Shown one piece after another: positions 8,816-18,705 of a stretch of DNA of 64,000 nt. Positions within the stretch are counted from its first letter, which is position 1; each line of letters begins with the position of its first letter. The position numbers and the translations under genes were made by a program. The stretch comes from CAYXTW01 sp964452645 (lineage in GTDB: Bacteria > Zixibacteria > MSB-5A5 > GN15 > PGXB01), in NCBI GenBank assembly GCA_964452645.1, contig CAYVMO010000013.1:1-64000 (forward strand). Reading direction: 5' to 3'. The notes beneath the pieces are model-generated. The model had not been told where the DNA came from and searched no databases. It was given only the letters and a program-made list of their open reading frames with translations.

Positions 8816-11800
8816 TTATTTCCTTAGCGGCGAACCGCAGGCGGTCAGCCAGTCAGTGCAGCTGCAGGGTGGCGGGCCGGTGATGTAAAGATACGAAATT
8901 AAATATGTAATATCGAAAATATTGGTCGTGCAGTCGCAGTTGGGATCACCGGAACACAATGTATATGGAACCGGCGCCGGGCCGCCCAGGTACAGATATG
9001 ATATTAAATAGGTAATATCAAAAATGTTGAGTAAGGCATCACCGTTGCAGTAACCGGGCTGACAATCGCACGGGCCGCCCGGAGGAATATACGTAATTAT
9101 CAAGGCATAGTCGACTAATGTCACAATCGGCCCGCCGTTATACCCGCCCGGTGGGACCGTCGAACTGTGCCAGTTTTGATTATAAAAGATGTAGATATCC
9201 GGCCAGCTGTCGGGATAGTTAGTTAATTGTATCGTGGCCTGAGTACTGCATGTATGCGAATAAGGCGCCGTATAGTATTTGTCATGATGGTATGTATCAT
9301 GCGGGCCGGAAACATAGTACGCATCATTGTGGATAGTTGAGCCATGCGAGGCACCGGCCGGCGGTTCATATTCATTCTTGTTGAAATACGGATCGGAAAT
9401 ACATACCGCATTATCGCCGGTGCAAACGCCGGCGGCGGTAACATAATGTCCACCCAGTCTGACACAACCGGCCGGATTGGTCGGTTCATAAAACCCAAGC
9501 AGCAGAATAACATCTCTTGATGCCAGGATCGAATCGGCGATTAAATCGAAATCGGGTCCCGCCACCAGAGGCGAGACGAACTCGGTATCGACACCGGCCA
9601 GGACGGTCATACTATCGAAGGCCGTTTTCATATCCTGTATGTATGTCCCCGGATAAGGGCCGTCGGTTTTGGCCAGTGTTTTTAACTGGAGGATCAGCGG
9701 GGAAACATTGTTCGTGTCATGATCGTCCCAGGCGCCGTATGACGATACCAATGGATAACCGTCGTTGGCCGCCGGATTACCGGGACCGGGGTAAAACGGC
9801 CGCGGATCGACCGGCGACGGTTCCAGTTTGGAATCATACCACCACATACAATTGGCCAGGGCGACCGGGCCGCAATAACTATACATACCGGTATATGGTG
9901 AAATCCAGGAGGCTTTTTGCTTTTCATCGAAATCGGGGACGCCATTGGGAGCGTAATCGTCGTATGACGGTTTATAATAGGTGCACGTATCCAGCGGCGG
10001 TTCCTCGGTCGGACAAATCACGAATGCATATTCGATGACTGTATAATAATTCCATGGACTACCGGGCGGAAAACCTTCATACGGCGGATTAATATTCTCA
10101 AAGCTTGCGTGAGCATAGTTCGGATAATCATCGAGTTTCAGGCCACCGGCCATTCGCTCACACATACTGCTGTCGACATAACCAACCTGGTAATAATCAT
10201 AATCGACATCTCCGGCGTCGACATAAGTCCCGACATTTTTATAATAATAACTGGTTTGATAAGGCATATAGGCATCGGCGATGGCGATTCGCATGTTGTT
10301 CGAATTGACCCCCACCATATTGACGTAATGTCCGCCGATTCGCCTGCAATTGAAATTGGAGGGATCGGCCGAATCAGCGGCATAAAATCCGAGGAGTAAA
10401 ATAATATTCTGACTCTGCTCCAGTTGGTCGGCGAGATATTCAAAATCAGGCAGATTGACCATCGTGTCGGTAAAGTTCCCTCTCAGGCCCGCCGCAATCA
10501 GCCAGGAATTGATACAATTTTCGAATTCAAAATACCAGGTTCCATATTCATAAATACCCGGGACCGTCTCCGTATCACTTGTCGTCATGCAGTCGGCCAG
10601 ATCCTCGATAAGCGGTTTGACATTATTGGTATCGTGATCATCCCAGGCGCCGTATGATGTCACCAGCGGGAAACTGTCGCTGACCGTTCCGCCACCGGGA
10701 TAAAACGGCCGTGGATCGATCGGGTACGGTTCGAATTTGGAATCGAACCACCAGAAGCAGTTGGCCAATGCCACCGGACCGTCATAGGTCCAGTGACCAT
10801 AACCGGTCCAGCTGCTGTCGAGATACATACAAAAATCAGGCATACCGCTCGGGCAGTAATCGGGATATCCCGGCTTTTTGTACACCGTGTCTGTTATTCC
10901 CGATATCAGGGTCGCCGCTTGGATGTCCGGCCGAGGACCGATTATTTCCCACGGTGGGTGAATTCCACCCTGCTGCTCGGAGCCGGTAAACCGAAGTAGA
11001 TGCACCATCCTGGCCGGGTCGATTATTCGATACACGGCAGTGTTATATGTTTCATCGATACTCGAAAGCAAGGCTACAGCAGAGGCGATATTGGGCGTCG
11101 AACTGGATGTCCCGGCGAAAGTACCGGTGTACCATCGGTCCTTGCCTTCCGAGTTATAAAGAGAACCGTATCCGGTCGTATACACTGCTTCGCCCCATCC
11201 CTGAAGATCAACGCGAGTGCCATAGTTGGAAAATGACAGGCGCGAGCGATCTGTCGTCGAGCCACCGAATGAAGACGGAACCGCGCCCGCCCCGACAATA
11301 ATCGCGCCGGAGTGATTGGTTCGATAAAACGGTGCATGACCGGTATTATAAATGGCATTATCCAAATCCTGATAACCATTCCCGGCACATTCCACAACAT
11401 AAATACCATTGCCCACAATTGTTTTAACCAGATTGTAAGTTGTTAAATCCCATTCGACCGGTACCAAACCGGTGTCGCCTGACGTTGACGACCAGTTCGG
11501 TCCGGGCATTTGCTGCTCGATCAGCATAACATCGCCTGCGGTCAAATTACCCGCGGCATAGGTCATGGCCACACTAAGATACCACCCCGAATCCCCGACC
11601 AACGGCTTTAAAAAGGTCGGTGCGACCGCTATATATGAACCGTAACTGGCCCCGGTCGTTCCCCAGCTGTTGCGCTGACTGGCTAATTCACCCAGAACCG
11701 CCGTCCCGTGATTATCATCATTGAAAGGATCTTGCGCCGTGTAGCCGGTCATAACCCATGTCGCGACCGAAGCAGGCAGGTCATCATGATTGAGATTCCA

Positions 11801-12430
11801 GGAGTATTCCAGATCACAGACGGTTACGCCATAACCTGTTCCTCCGGGAAGATTCCAGGCGTATTTGGCGTCGATGCCATCGGTGGCCGGATTCAGATAC
11901 CCCTGCGAGCTTTCATAATCCGGGACCGGCGGCGATACAGCTATCGCCATCGGTTTGGCCAGCTCGACTTCACCCAATGAATTCAGCTTGTTCAGCCACT
12001 TCCCGGCCGATTCGCCATCGGGAACGTTCAGAATAAAGTAGTTATTAAGATCAGCCATCTCCTCGCCGAGATTTTTTTGTGCCACCTCGCGCATCTCATC
12101 GGCCTTCAGTTCATTTTCGCCGGTCATCCGGAGCCATGTCCCGCCTCCATCCGCTATCAGTTTCAAAACGTCGGCGGTCTCTTTCGAGTTCAATGCCCCG
12201 CCGGTGCGGTTTGTCGGCTGGTTTTTTTCGGATAAGCCGATATCAAGATCATCGATGAATTTGACTTCGATAAGATGATCGTTGTAGCCCGGCGGAATTA
12301 TCGCCACGGCAGGTTTCTGCGGGATATACCGCGGCCGAAGGTTATCGCCGTAAGCCGACGAGATCAACAGCAACAGAAATAAACCCACGCCACCATACAT
12401 CAGCAATTTTTTCGTATCCATCTTCCTCAT
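8816..12430 (-). CDS. Secreted subtilisin with two C39-like modules and dockerin-like tail
   Basis: A 1204-residue exported protein. A signal peptide (LLMYGGVGLFLLLLISSAYG) leads. A subtilisin-type S8 domain follows, with Asp in VCDLEYSW (about 203), His in NHGTAV (about 241) and Ser in GTSSSTP (about 441). Two related modules of about 250 residues come next (about 515-770 and 815-1110). Each has GPVALANCxWWxDSK, PRPFYPG, SYGAWDDHDTNNV, GGHYV and a late Asp, the layout of C39-like papain-fold domains. The second has Cys before GPVALANC (about 851); the first has Asp there, so it probably lacks activity. The tail is an EF-hand pair with NIFDITYLISYLYLGG, ending CSCTDWLTACGSPLRK. Start is uncertain: ATG at 12421 has GAGG just upstream. 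It probably acts at the cell surface or outside. Confidence 0.9.
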   Translation of the reverse strand: MRKMDTKKLLMYGGVGLFLLLLISSAYGDNLRPRYIPQKPAVAIIPPGYNDHLIEVKFIDDLDIGLSEKNQPTNRTGGALNSKETADVLKLIADGGGTWLRMTGENELKADEMREVAQKNLGEEMADLNNYFILNVPDGESAGKWLNKLNSLGEVELAKPMAIAVSPPVPDYESSQGYLNPATDGIDAKYAWNLPGGTGYGVTVCDLEYSWNLNHDDLPASVATWVMTGYTAQDPFNDDNHGTAVLGELASQRNSWGTTGASYGSYIAVAPTFLKPLVGDSGWYLSVAMTYAAGNLTAGDVMLIEQQMPGPNWSSTSGDTGLVPVEWDLTTYNLVKTIVGNGIYVVECAGNGYQDLDNAIYNTGHAPFYRTNHSGAIIVGAGAVPSSFGGSTTDRSRLSFSNYGTRVDLQGWGEAVYTTGYGSLYNSEGKDRWYTGTFAGTSSSTPNIASAVALLSSIDETYNTAVYRIIDPARMVHLLRFTGSEQQGGIHPPWEIIGPRPDIQAATLISGITDTVYKKPGYPDYCPSGMPDFCMYLDSSWTGYGHWTYDGPVALANCFWWFDSKFEPYPIDPRPFYPGGGTVSDSFPLVTSYGAWDDHDTNNVKPLIEDLADCMTTSDTETVPGIYEYGTWYFEFENCINSWLIAAGLRGNFTDTMVNLPDFEYLADQLEQSQNIILLLGFYAADSADPSNFNCRRIGGHYVNMVGVNSNNMRIAIADAYMPYQTSYYYKNVGTYVDAGDVDYDYYQVGYVDSSMCERMAGGLKLDDYPNYAHASFENINPPYEGFPPGSPWNYYTVIEYAFVICPTEEPPLDTCTYYKPSYDDYAPNGVPDFDEKQKASWISPYTGMYSYCGPVALANCMWWYDSKLEPSPVDPRPFYPGPGNPAANDGYPLVSSYGAWDDHDTNNVSPLILQLKTLAKTDGPYPGTYIQDMKTAFDSMTVLAGVDTEFVSPLVAGPDFDLIADSILASRDVILLLGFYEPTNPAGCVRLGGHYVTAAGVCTGDNAVCISDPYFNKNEYEPPAGASHGSTIHNDAYYVSGPHDTYHHDKYYTAPYSHTCSTQATIQLTNYPDSWPDIYIFYNQNWHSSTVPPGGYNGGPIVTLVDYALIITYIPPGGPCDCQPGYCNGDALLNIFDITYLISYLYLGGPAPVPYTLCSGDPNCDCTTNIFDITYLISYLYITGPPPCSCTDWLTACGSPLRK

Positions 12431-12550
12431 CCCATTTATATGTTTAAATATTTTCTTATCAGAGATTGTATTTTTATAAAGTCAAAACCGATGATGCCTA
12501 ACCTCCGACCAGCAATTCGAAATTTTTGCAGTAGCTGCTCAAAAAATCCA

Positions 12551-12579
12551 GGTTACTCTGTAACCACTTACTCTGTAAC
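12551..12579. promoter_or_regulatory. Palindromic repeat in divergent intergenic region
   Basis: GGTTACTCTGTAACC (12551-12565) is a perfect inverted repeat, and TTACTCTGTAAC is repeated directly at 12568-12579, a 15-base period. The site lies between the divergent subtilisin and kinase genes and could be an operator. Apart from this and a kinase promoter at 12796, the 446-base gap holds nothing recognised. Confidence 0.4.
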
Positions 12580-12795
12580 AAAATAATAACCGAAAACCGG
12601 TCTTTCGTCAAGCGAAATCTAATAATCACAATCCTCTAAAATGATGCAAGTCATGCGTTGACTACCTGTTACGAATATTCATCTATTTTATCGGTAAATC
12701 GATTCATATTCGTTAGATAGCGAGAATTTAAGATTCTTGGGAAATCGAGTAATCGGGAGATAATAATAATTGCCCGACTTGACCTATTTTTAAGG

Positions 12796-12824
12796 TTGCC
12801 GCTCGATAATCAAAAGGCTATATT
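12796..12824 (+). promoter_or_regulatory. Candidate sigma-70 promoter for the kinase gene
   Basis: TTGCCG (12796-12801) and TATATT (12819-12824) are separated by 17 bases. Transcription would begin near 12831, about 45 bases before the kinase start. Confidence 0.45.
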
Positions 12825-12876
12825 GTAACGTATCATTTTGCAGGTAAGTTATTGAAATTAACCGGAGTATCGGCTA

Positions 12877-15522
12877 ATGGCGGAAAATTACGGGGATAAT
12901 GACAGGACCGAAACATATATGGCTATATCCAACGGGACCGTTATCGGGCAATATGAAGTCATCGAGAAAATCGGTGCCGGCGGGATGGGTGAGGTATATC
13001 GGGCCGAAGATACTCAGCTTAATCGCCAGGTGGCTTTAAAGTTCCTTCCCGTTCAACTCTGCCGGGATGTTGACTGTCGCGCCCGTTTTAAACGCGAGGC
13101 GCAGGCGGCGGCGAAATTGAATCATCCCAATATCGTCACCATATATGAAGTCGGCGAATATAAAAACCGACCTTTTATTGCCATGGAGTATTGCCGCGGC
13201 GATACCTTGCGGATGATACTTAAACAATTCGATGTAACGACCGAGAAAGCGATTGAATTGGCGATCGAAATCTGTGAGGGATTGGATAAAGCGCACCGCG
13301 AAGGCGTGATTCATCGCGACATCAAGCCGGCCAATATCGTAATTGACGAGAACGGCCGCGCGCGACTTCTCGATTTCGGTCTGGCGGCGGTTCGCGGTGA
13401 AGAAAAACTTACAAAAACCGGCTCGACTATGGGTACCGTAGGCTATATGGCGCCCGAACAGATACGGGGCGAAGAGATCGATAATCGTTCCGATCTTTTT
13501 TCCTTCGGTGTTTTATTCTATGAAATGATTACCGGTAGAGCGCCCTTCAAAGCCGACAACGAAGCGGCCACGCTCAATGCCATTTTGCATGAAACACCCC
13601 CGCCGATTTCCAAATTTAAGCCTGATTTGCCGGAGCAACTTCAAAAAATTATCTCCCGTTTGCTGGAAAAAGATCCCGATAACCGCTACCAGAGCGCGGC
13701 GGCGGTTGTTTCCGACCTGAAAAAACTGACCGGCACGTCCGAATCTTTACCTGCGTATAAATCCCCCAAAGACTGGTGGAACCGGTACGTGGTAACCACG
13801 GCGGTCGGGATTCTTTTAATTTTTGCCGGTTTTTGGTTTTATAATGAATATATAGTTAAGCAACAAAAGGAAATCGTCCCCAGGCGCAAAATGCTGGCCG
13901 TATTGCCTTTTGAAAATCTCGGCGCACCCGAGGATGAGTACTTTGCCGACGGTATTACCGATGCCATAAACACGCGATTGGCGTCGATTCATAGTCTGGG
14001 CGTAATCTCCCGGACAAGCACGATGGCTTATAAGAATACCAAGAAAAGACTACCCGAAATCGCGAAGGAATTGGGTGTCGATTATATACTTGAGGGGACG
14101 ATTCTATGGGATAAAAGCAAAAAAATTAATCGTGTACGTATTATCCCGCAGTTAATTGAAGTCTCAACCGATACCCACCTCTGGTCGGACGAAATCGACC
14201 GTGATATTACCGATCTGTTCACCGTTCAGTCCGACATTGCTACCAGAATATCCGAAGAATTGGGATTGACGCTTCTCGAACCGGAGAAGAAACTGATTCA
14301 AACCGAACCGACCGATAATCTGGAAGCCTATCATTATTATCTGCGTGGCATAGAACTATGGAATGAAGAAAAAAGAACCGACCTGGCTATTAAGATGTTT
14401 GAACGGGCAGTTGCGATTGATTCCGGTTTTTATCAAGCTTACCGGATGCTGGCGCAGCTTTATGGATATGCCTATATCAACAATTTTTGTAAATCCGATT
14501 CCTGCCTGCAAATGGCGGAGTTTTCCGCCAATAGGGCATTACATTTGGCCGATGGAAATCCTGAAGGGTATATTGCCATGGGTTATTTCCATTATTATTG
14601 CAGCCGCGATTATGATCGCGCCCTTGAGTGGTTCGAGAAGGCCTTCAATAAGCAGCCGAACAATGCCGACCTTTTAAACGCTATCGGATATGTAAAACGA
14701 AGGCAGGGTCACTGGGAGGAAGCGCTGGCCAACCAGCAGAAAGCCTATCAACTCGATCCCAGAAACCTTGCCACCATTGACGCCCTGGCGCGAACACTTT
14801 TTTATATGCACCGAGTTTTGGATACCAGGGAACTGATTGATAAGGCCCTGATTTGGGCGCCGAAAAGTAGTGGGTTATTAATCTGGAACATGTTTCTTGT
14901 GGCGGCCATCAGCCAGGATACCGAAAAAATTCGTACCGCTCTAAATCGGTTTGAGCAGGTCACCGAGAGGTCTGCCTTTAATTACTGGGCGGAAAAAATA
15001 GATTTATTCTTAAGAGACTATCGAACTGCCCTCAGCAGACGTGATGCGCCCGGGGATTATTTTCTGAGCGATAGCATTGAGTACTACCAAACAAGGGGAA
15101 ACTTGCATTTTCTCCTTGGAGAAATGGACATAAGCCATAAGTACTATGATTCCTCACGCATCGTCTGTGTAAAGAGAGTCCAAACCGAACCTGATAATGC
15201 TTCGCTTCATATGGATTTGGCCTTCGCCTATGCCGGACTGGGTAGAAAAGAGGATGCCGTCAGGGAAGGAGAACTCGCCGTCGATTTAATGCCGGTTTCA
15301 AAAGATGCTTTGGATGGAACCTTTATGCTCAATTCAATGGCCACCTTATATACAATGACGGGGGAATATGATAAAGCAATTGACTTGCTGGAATATCTCC
15401 TGAAAAATCCGTCTAATGTGCAGATTGGTGTCCTCCGGCTTCATCCGCAATGGGATCCCCTCCGCGATAACCCGCGATTCATGGCGCTGCTCGAAAAATA
15501 TGGTAAGCCATATAAAACATGA
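12877..15522 (+). CDS. Transmembrane Ser/Thr protein kinase with TolB-like and TPR domains
   Basis: An 881-residue signalling protein. Residues 25-290 form a Hanks-type kinase: glycine loop IGAGGMGEVY, catalytic Lys in VALKF (55), HRDIKPAN (Asp about 148), DFG (Asp about 166) and a GYMAPEQ substrate-anchor segment. One membrane span lies near 302-324. Outside is a TolB-like domain (MLAVLPFENLG, EYFADGITDAI, VDYILEGTI) of the kind seen in adenylate cyclases and kinases of many environmental bacteria. A long run of TPR repeats fills the rest, so partners are probably proteins. All catalytic residues are present. A similar TolB-TPR protein without a kinase follows at 15685, perhaps a related sensor or substrate. 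Start at 12877 has GGAG 9 bases upstream; M15 is an alternative. Confidence 0.93.
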   Translation: MAENYGDNDRTETYMAISNGTVIGQYEVIEKIGAGGMGEVYRAEDTQLNRQVALKFLPVQLCRDVDCRARFKREAQAAAKLNHPNIVTIYEVGEYKNRPFIAMEYCRGDTLRMILKQFDVTTEKAIELAIEICEGLDKAHREGVIHRDIKPANIVIDENGRARLLDFGLAAVRGEEKLTKTGSTMGTVGYMAPEQIRGEEIDNRSDLFSFGVLFYEMITGRAPFKADNEAATLNAILHETPPPISKFKPDLPEQLQKIISRLLEKDPDNRYQSAAAVVSDLKKLTGTSESLPAYKSPKDWWNRYVVTTAVGILLIFAGFWFYNEYIVKQQKEIVPRRKMLAVLPFENLGAPEDEYFADGITDAINTRLASIHSLGVISRTSTMAYKNTKKRLPEIAKELGVDYILEGTILWDKSKKINRVRIIPQLIEVSTDTHLWSDEIDRDITDLFTVQSDIATRISEELGLTLLEPEKKLIQTEPTDNLEAYHYYLRGIELWNEEKRTDLAIKMFERAVAIDSGFYQAYRMLAQLYGYAYINNFCKSDSCLQMAEFSANRALHLADGNPEGYIAMGYFHYYCSRDYDRALEWFEKAFNKQPNNADLLNAIGYVKRRQGHWEEALANQQKAYQLDPRNLATIDALARTLFYMHRVLDTRELIDKALIWAPKSSGLLIWNMFLVAAISQDTEKIRTALNRFEQVTERSAFNYWAEKIDLFLRDYRTALSRRDAPGDYFLSDSIEYYQTRGNLHFLLGEMDISHKYYDSSRIVCVKRVQTEPDNASLHMDLAFAYAGLGRKEDAVREGELAVDLMPVSKDALDGTFMLNSMATLYTMTGEYDKAIDLLEYLLKNPSNVQIGVLRLHPQWDPLRDNPRFMALLEKYGKPYKT

Positions 15523-15684
15523 TGCTGGTGATGCACTTCCGAATTGTCGAGAAGCCAACAGACAAAATGTATATCCTTCTCGCTGAAGCTTAAGTCCTTA
15601 TGCAGAATGCATTTGCTTTTTCACGCCTGAATTTTTATCTTGTTTGCATTAAATAAAAATTGAACTTAACGAAGTTAACGAATA

Positions 15685-17820
15685 TTGAATATCGAAAATA
15701 ACGACAATAATAAGCCGGACACCAATAAACAAAAGCCGGAACCGCTCTCTCCACGAGCGAGATTACTTCGTTCGCTTCTTCCGGCTCTTGTTCTCACATT
15801 GGTTGTCGTGGCGATTTTCTTCCTGAAAATATGGAAATTCGATCCCCGGTATGAGCGCGAAGCGGCCGTCGCGGAAAATCACCTGGCTATTTTGGACTTC
15901 AACAACAATGTCAATGAAAATGACCCCGAATTGCTTGGGAAAATCATTGCCAACCTCTTGATAATAGATCTTTCCGAATCACAATATATGAGCGTGGTTT
16001 CCGATCAGCATCTGTACGATATTTTAAAACAACTCGGCCGGGATAGTACAAAAAAAATAGATCGACAGTTGGCCGTGCAGGCGGCGGCCAGAGCTAATGC
16101 ACGATGGGTGCTGACAGGAGATATAATGCAATTGCAGCCGCACATGGTTATAACCGGCCAGCTCATCGAAACGGCAAGCGGCCGGGTGGTTGGCTCGCTG
16201 CACGTCACGGGTGGAGAAAACGAATCCATTTTTGCACTCGTGGATAAGTTGACGGTAGAGATAAAAAAGGCTTTATCTCTTCCGGCGGCCGCTCTCGACG
16301 AGCCGGATCCGGCTGTCGCCGATGTTACCACCAAATCGCTTGAAGCATATCGATATTATCTTATCGGCGTCGAGGATATTTATGAATATTTTTGGACCAA
16401 TGCCAGATTTAATCTTTCGCAGGCGATACGCCTCGATTCCACCTTTGCCCCGGCATACGCCCGGCTGGCCTTCATAGCGGACGATGATAATTATCAGAGG
16501 AAAATGATTTCCAGAGCCGTGGAATATGCCGATCAGGTCGGTATCGATGAACGGTATTATATCCTGGGATTGGATGCATATATTACGCACGATTACGAGC
16601 GGGCAATTGAAAATTTCCAAAAGTTGATCGAGCGCAACCCGGATAACAAGACCGCTTACTACTATCTTGCCATAATTTATCGAAGCGCGATGGGGCAAAA
16701 TGACAAAGCGGTTTATTATCTAAATAAACTTATCGAAATCGACCCGGAATATAGACGAGCGTACAATTTACTGGCTTATACTTACGATGCGCTCGGTGAA
16801 TTCGATGAATCAATCCGGGCAATTGATAAATATATATCGCTTGTACCTGATGAAGCCGATCCCTATGATTCCCGCGGCGATATTTATGCTTTCAATGGTC
16901 AACTGGATGAGGCCATTGCATCATACAAAAAGGCCCTGCAGATTAAACCTGACTTCGAGATCACCCCGGGGAAACTGGGCAACATGTATTTATTTAAACA
17001 GAAATATGCCGAAGCAGAAAGCCTTTTTCAGGCGATGGCCTCAAGCCCGGAAAGGGCTGCTCGTTCATCAGGAAGGGCCTCTTTGGCTGATGTTTTGGTC
17101 CATGAGGGCAAATTTAAAGAGGCGCTTGACCACTGGAATTATTGTATCAAAACCGATAGTCTTGAGCTTGGCCCCGGCCCGATTATCGCCAACCGAATAA
17201 TGACGCGGATCGATATTTATATCAGACTCAATTCATTGAAAACCGCCGAAAATGAAGTAAAGCGACTCTCCGATTTTTATACTCTTTCCCATGTAATAAA
17301 AGACTGGGTGCACGTCGTCAGGGGATATGACGCATGGATATCGGCGGCCGGGGGCGATTATGAAACGGCCGATTCGTTGCTTGACGGAATCGCGAGTCAT
17401 ATCGACAAAAAGAACGCCTCGCAGGTCAAACTCTATGAGCTAATCCGGGCGCGGGTGAATTTTCTGGAAAACAAATTCGGTGAGGCGCGTTCTTATTATG
17501 AAAAAACGAACGCCGCAGAACCGTCGTTTGAAAACCTGATAATGATTGCCCGATGCTTGCTGGGCGAGGATGAAATATCGGACGCCGCTGTAATGTTTGA
17601 AAAAGCTCTTAATCGTTATGATTACAGCCGCGCCTATAATGGCATTTTAGCTGCGAAGGCGCACTATTGGCTGGGCCTGACTTACGAAAAACTGGAGCAG
17701 AATGATAAAGCTGCCGAACAGTACAAAAAATTCCTTGAACTCTGGAAAGACGCCGACCCGGGCGTGACCGAGATCGATAACGCCCAAAAGCGGTTGACGC
17801 AATTGAAAAGCAAATCCTGA
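15685..17820 (+). CDS. Membrane-anchored TolB-like/TPR protein
   Basis: A 711-residue protein with one membrane span near residues 31-50 (LLPALVLTLVVVAIFFLKIW), a TolB-like domain (HLAILDFNNN, ARANARWVLTGDIMQL, MVITGQLIETASGRVV) and then many TPR repeats to the end (for example AYYYLAIIYRSAMGQNDKAV and YDSRGDIYAFNGQLDEAIAS). It has the same outer architecture as the kinase encoded upstream but no kinase domain. No catalytic site is seen, so its role is probably scaffolding or sensing in the periplasm. The only usable start is a TTG at 15685: an in-frame stop at 15676 closes the frame just upstream, and no Shine-Dalgarno is clear. The 162 bases between it and the kinase gene hold no gene. Confidence 0.82.
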   Translation: MNIENNDNNKPDTNKQKPEPLSPRARLLRSLLPALVLTLVVVAIFFLKIWKFDPRYEREAAVAENHLAILDFNNNVNENDPELLGKIIANLLIIDLSESQYMSVVSDQHLYDILKQLGRDSTKKIDRQLAVQAAARANARWVLTGDIMQLQPHMVITGQLIETASGRVVGSLHVTGGENESIFALVDKLTVEIKKALSLPAAALDEPDPAVADVTTKSLEAYRYYLIGVEDIYEYFWTNARFNLSQAIRLDSTFAPAYARLAFIADDDNYQRKMISRAVEYADQVGIDERYYILGLDAYITHDYERAIENFQKLIERNPDNKTAYYYLAIIYRSAMGQNDKAVYYLNKLIEIDPEYRRAYNLLAYTYDALGEFDESIRAIDKYISLVPDEADPYDSRGDIYAFNGQLDEAIASYKKALQIKPDFEITPGKLGNMYLFKQKYAEAESLFQAMASSPERAARSSGRASLADVLVHEGKFKEALDHWNYCIKTDSLELGPGPIIANRIMTRIDIYIRLNSLKTAENEVKRLSDFYTLSHVIKDWVHVVRGYDAWISAAGGDYETADSLLDGIASHIDKKNASQVKLYELIRARVNFLENKFGEARSYYEKTNAAEPSFENLIMIARCLLGEDEISDAAVMFEKALNRYDYSRAYNGILAAKAHYWLGLTYEKLEQNDKAAEQYKKFLELWKDADPGVTEIDNAQKRLTQLKSKS

Positions 17821-17877
17821 ATTTAATGTATTTGATTTTTTCATAGCGGGATATATCCGCCTTTATTATATAGTTAT

Positions 17878-18705
17878 ATGTTTAAAAATTATAATGACGG
17901 AATAAAATTATTTCATTTTGATAATCTCACTAAATTTGGCGACATTTTTCACTTTATCACGACGCGGGAAGGAGGCTATAGTCAAGCTCCCTTTGATTCC
18001 ATGAATCTGGCTGTTACGGTCGGTGATAATTCCGAAACTGTCAAAAAAAACCGCGCGCTCCTTGCCTCGTTACTTGGAATTTCCGTTAAAGACTTTGTCA
18101 TTTGCAAACAAGTACACGGCAATAATGTCGTCGCTGTAGATCAGAAAAATCAAAATTCAATGGCATCCGGTCGTTTGCGTCCTGTCGCCGAAGCCGACGC
18201 TATGATTACGATTACTCCGGATATCTGCATCATGATTTTAATCGCCGATTGTGTCCCCATACTATTATATGATCCGCTCAAAAAAGCAATCGGCATTATC
18301 CACGCCGGGTGGCGCGGAACTGTAAAACGAATCGCCGAAAAAACCGTGGAAAAACTCATTGAGAAGTACAACTGTAATCCGGAAAATATTATTGCCGGTA
18401 TCGGTCCCTCGATCGGACCCTGTTGTTACGAGGTCGGCCCTGATGTCATTGAAGAATTTGAAAAAAAGAAAAACGAAACGGATGACATTATTAGAAATAG
18501 GAAAAAAGACGGCAAAGCTCATTTAAATCTCCGGCTGGCCAATAAAAAGCAATTGATACGGGCCGGAATAAATGAAAACAATATCGAGACGGCCGATTTA
18601 TGCACCTGCTGTCATTCGGATATGTTTTTCTCATACCGATGTCACGGCCGAAAATCGGGCCGTTTCGCCGCCGGAATAATGATAAGAAAGGATTATCATG
18701 CCTGA
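17878..18705 (+). CDS. pgeF: Peptidoglycan editing factor PgeF (YfiH/laccase-domain family)
   Basis: A 275-residue multicopper-like purine nucleoside phosphorylase-fold protein. Family members were called polyphenol oxidases. E. coli PgeF removes wrong amino acids from peptidoglycan precursors, and others act on adenosine. Metal ligands expected from the family are visible: His in CKQVHGNNV, Cys in LIADCVPILLYD and His in IHAGWRGTVKRI. The GIGPSIGPCCYEVG segment and the ending DLCTCCHSDMFFSYRCHG...GRFAAGIMI are also typical. The coding region overlaps the next gene by 8 bases, so translation of the methyltransferase is likely coupled. Cytoplasmic, with no signal peptide. Confidence 0.95.
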   Translation: MFKNYNDGIKLFHFDNLTKFGDIFHFITTREGGYSQAPFDSMNLAVTVGDNSETVKKNRALLASLLGISVKDFVICKQVHGNNVVAVDQKNQNSMASGRLRPVAEADAMITITPDICIMILIADCVPILLYDPLKKAIGIIHAGWRGTVKRIAEKTVEKLIEKYNCNPENIIAGIGPSIGPCCYEVGPDVIEEFEKKKNETDDIIRNRKKDGKAHLNLRLANKKQLIRAGINENNIETADLCTCCHSDMFFSYRCHGRKSGRFAAGIMIRKDYHA

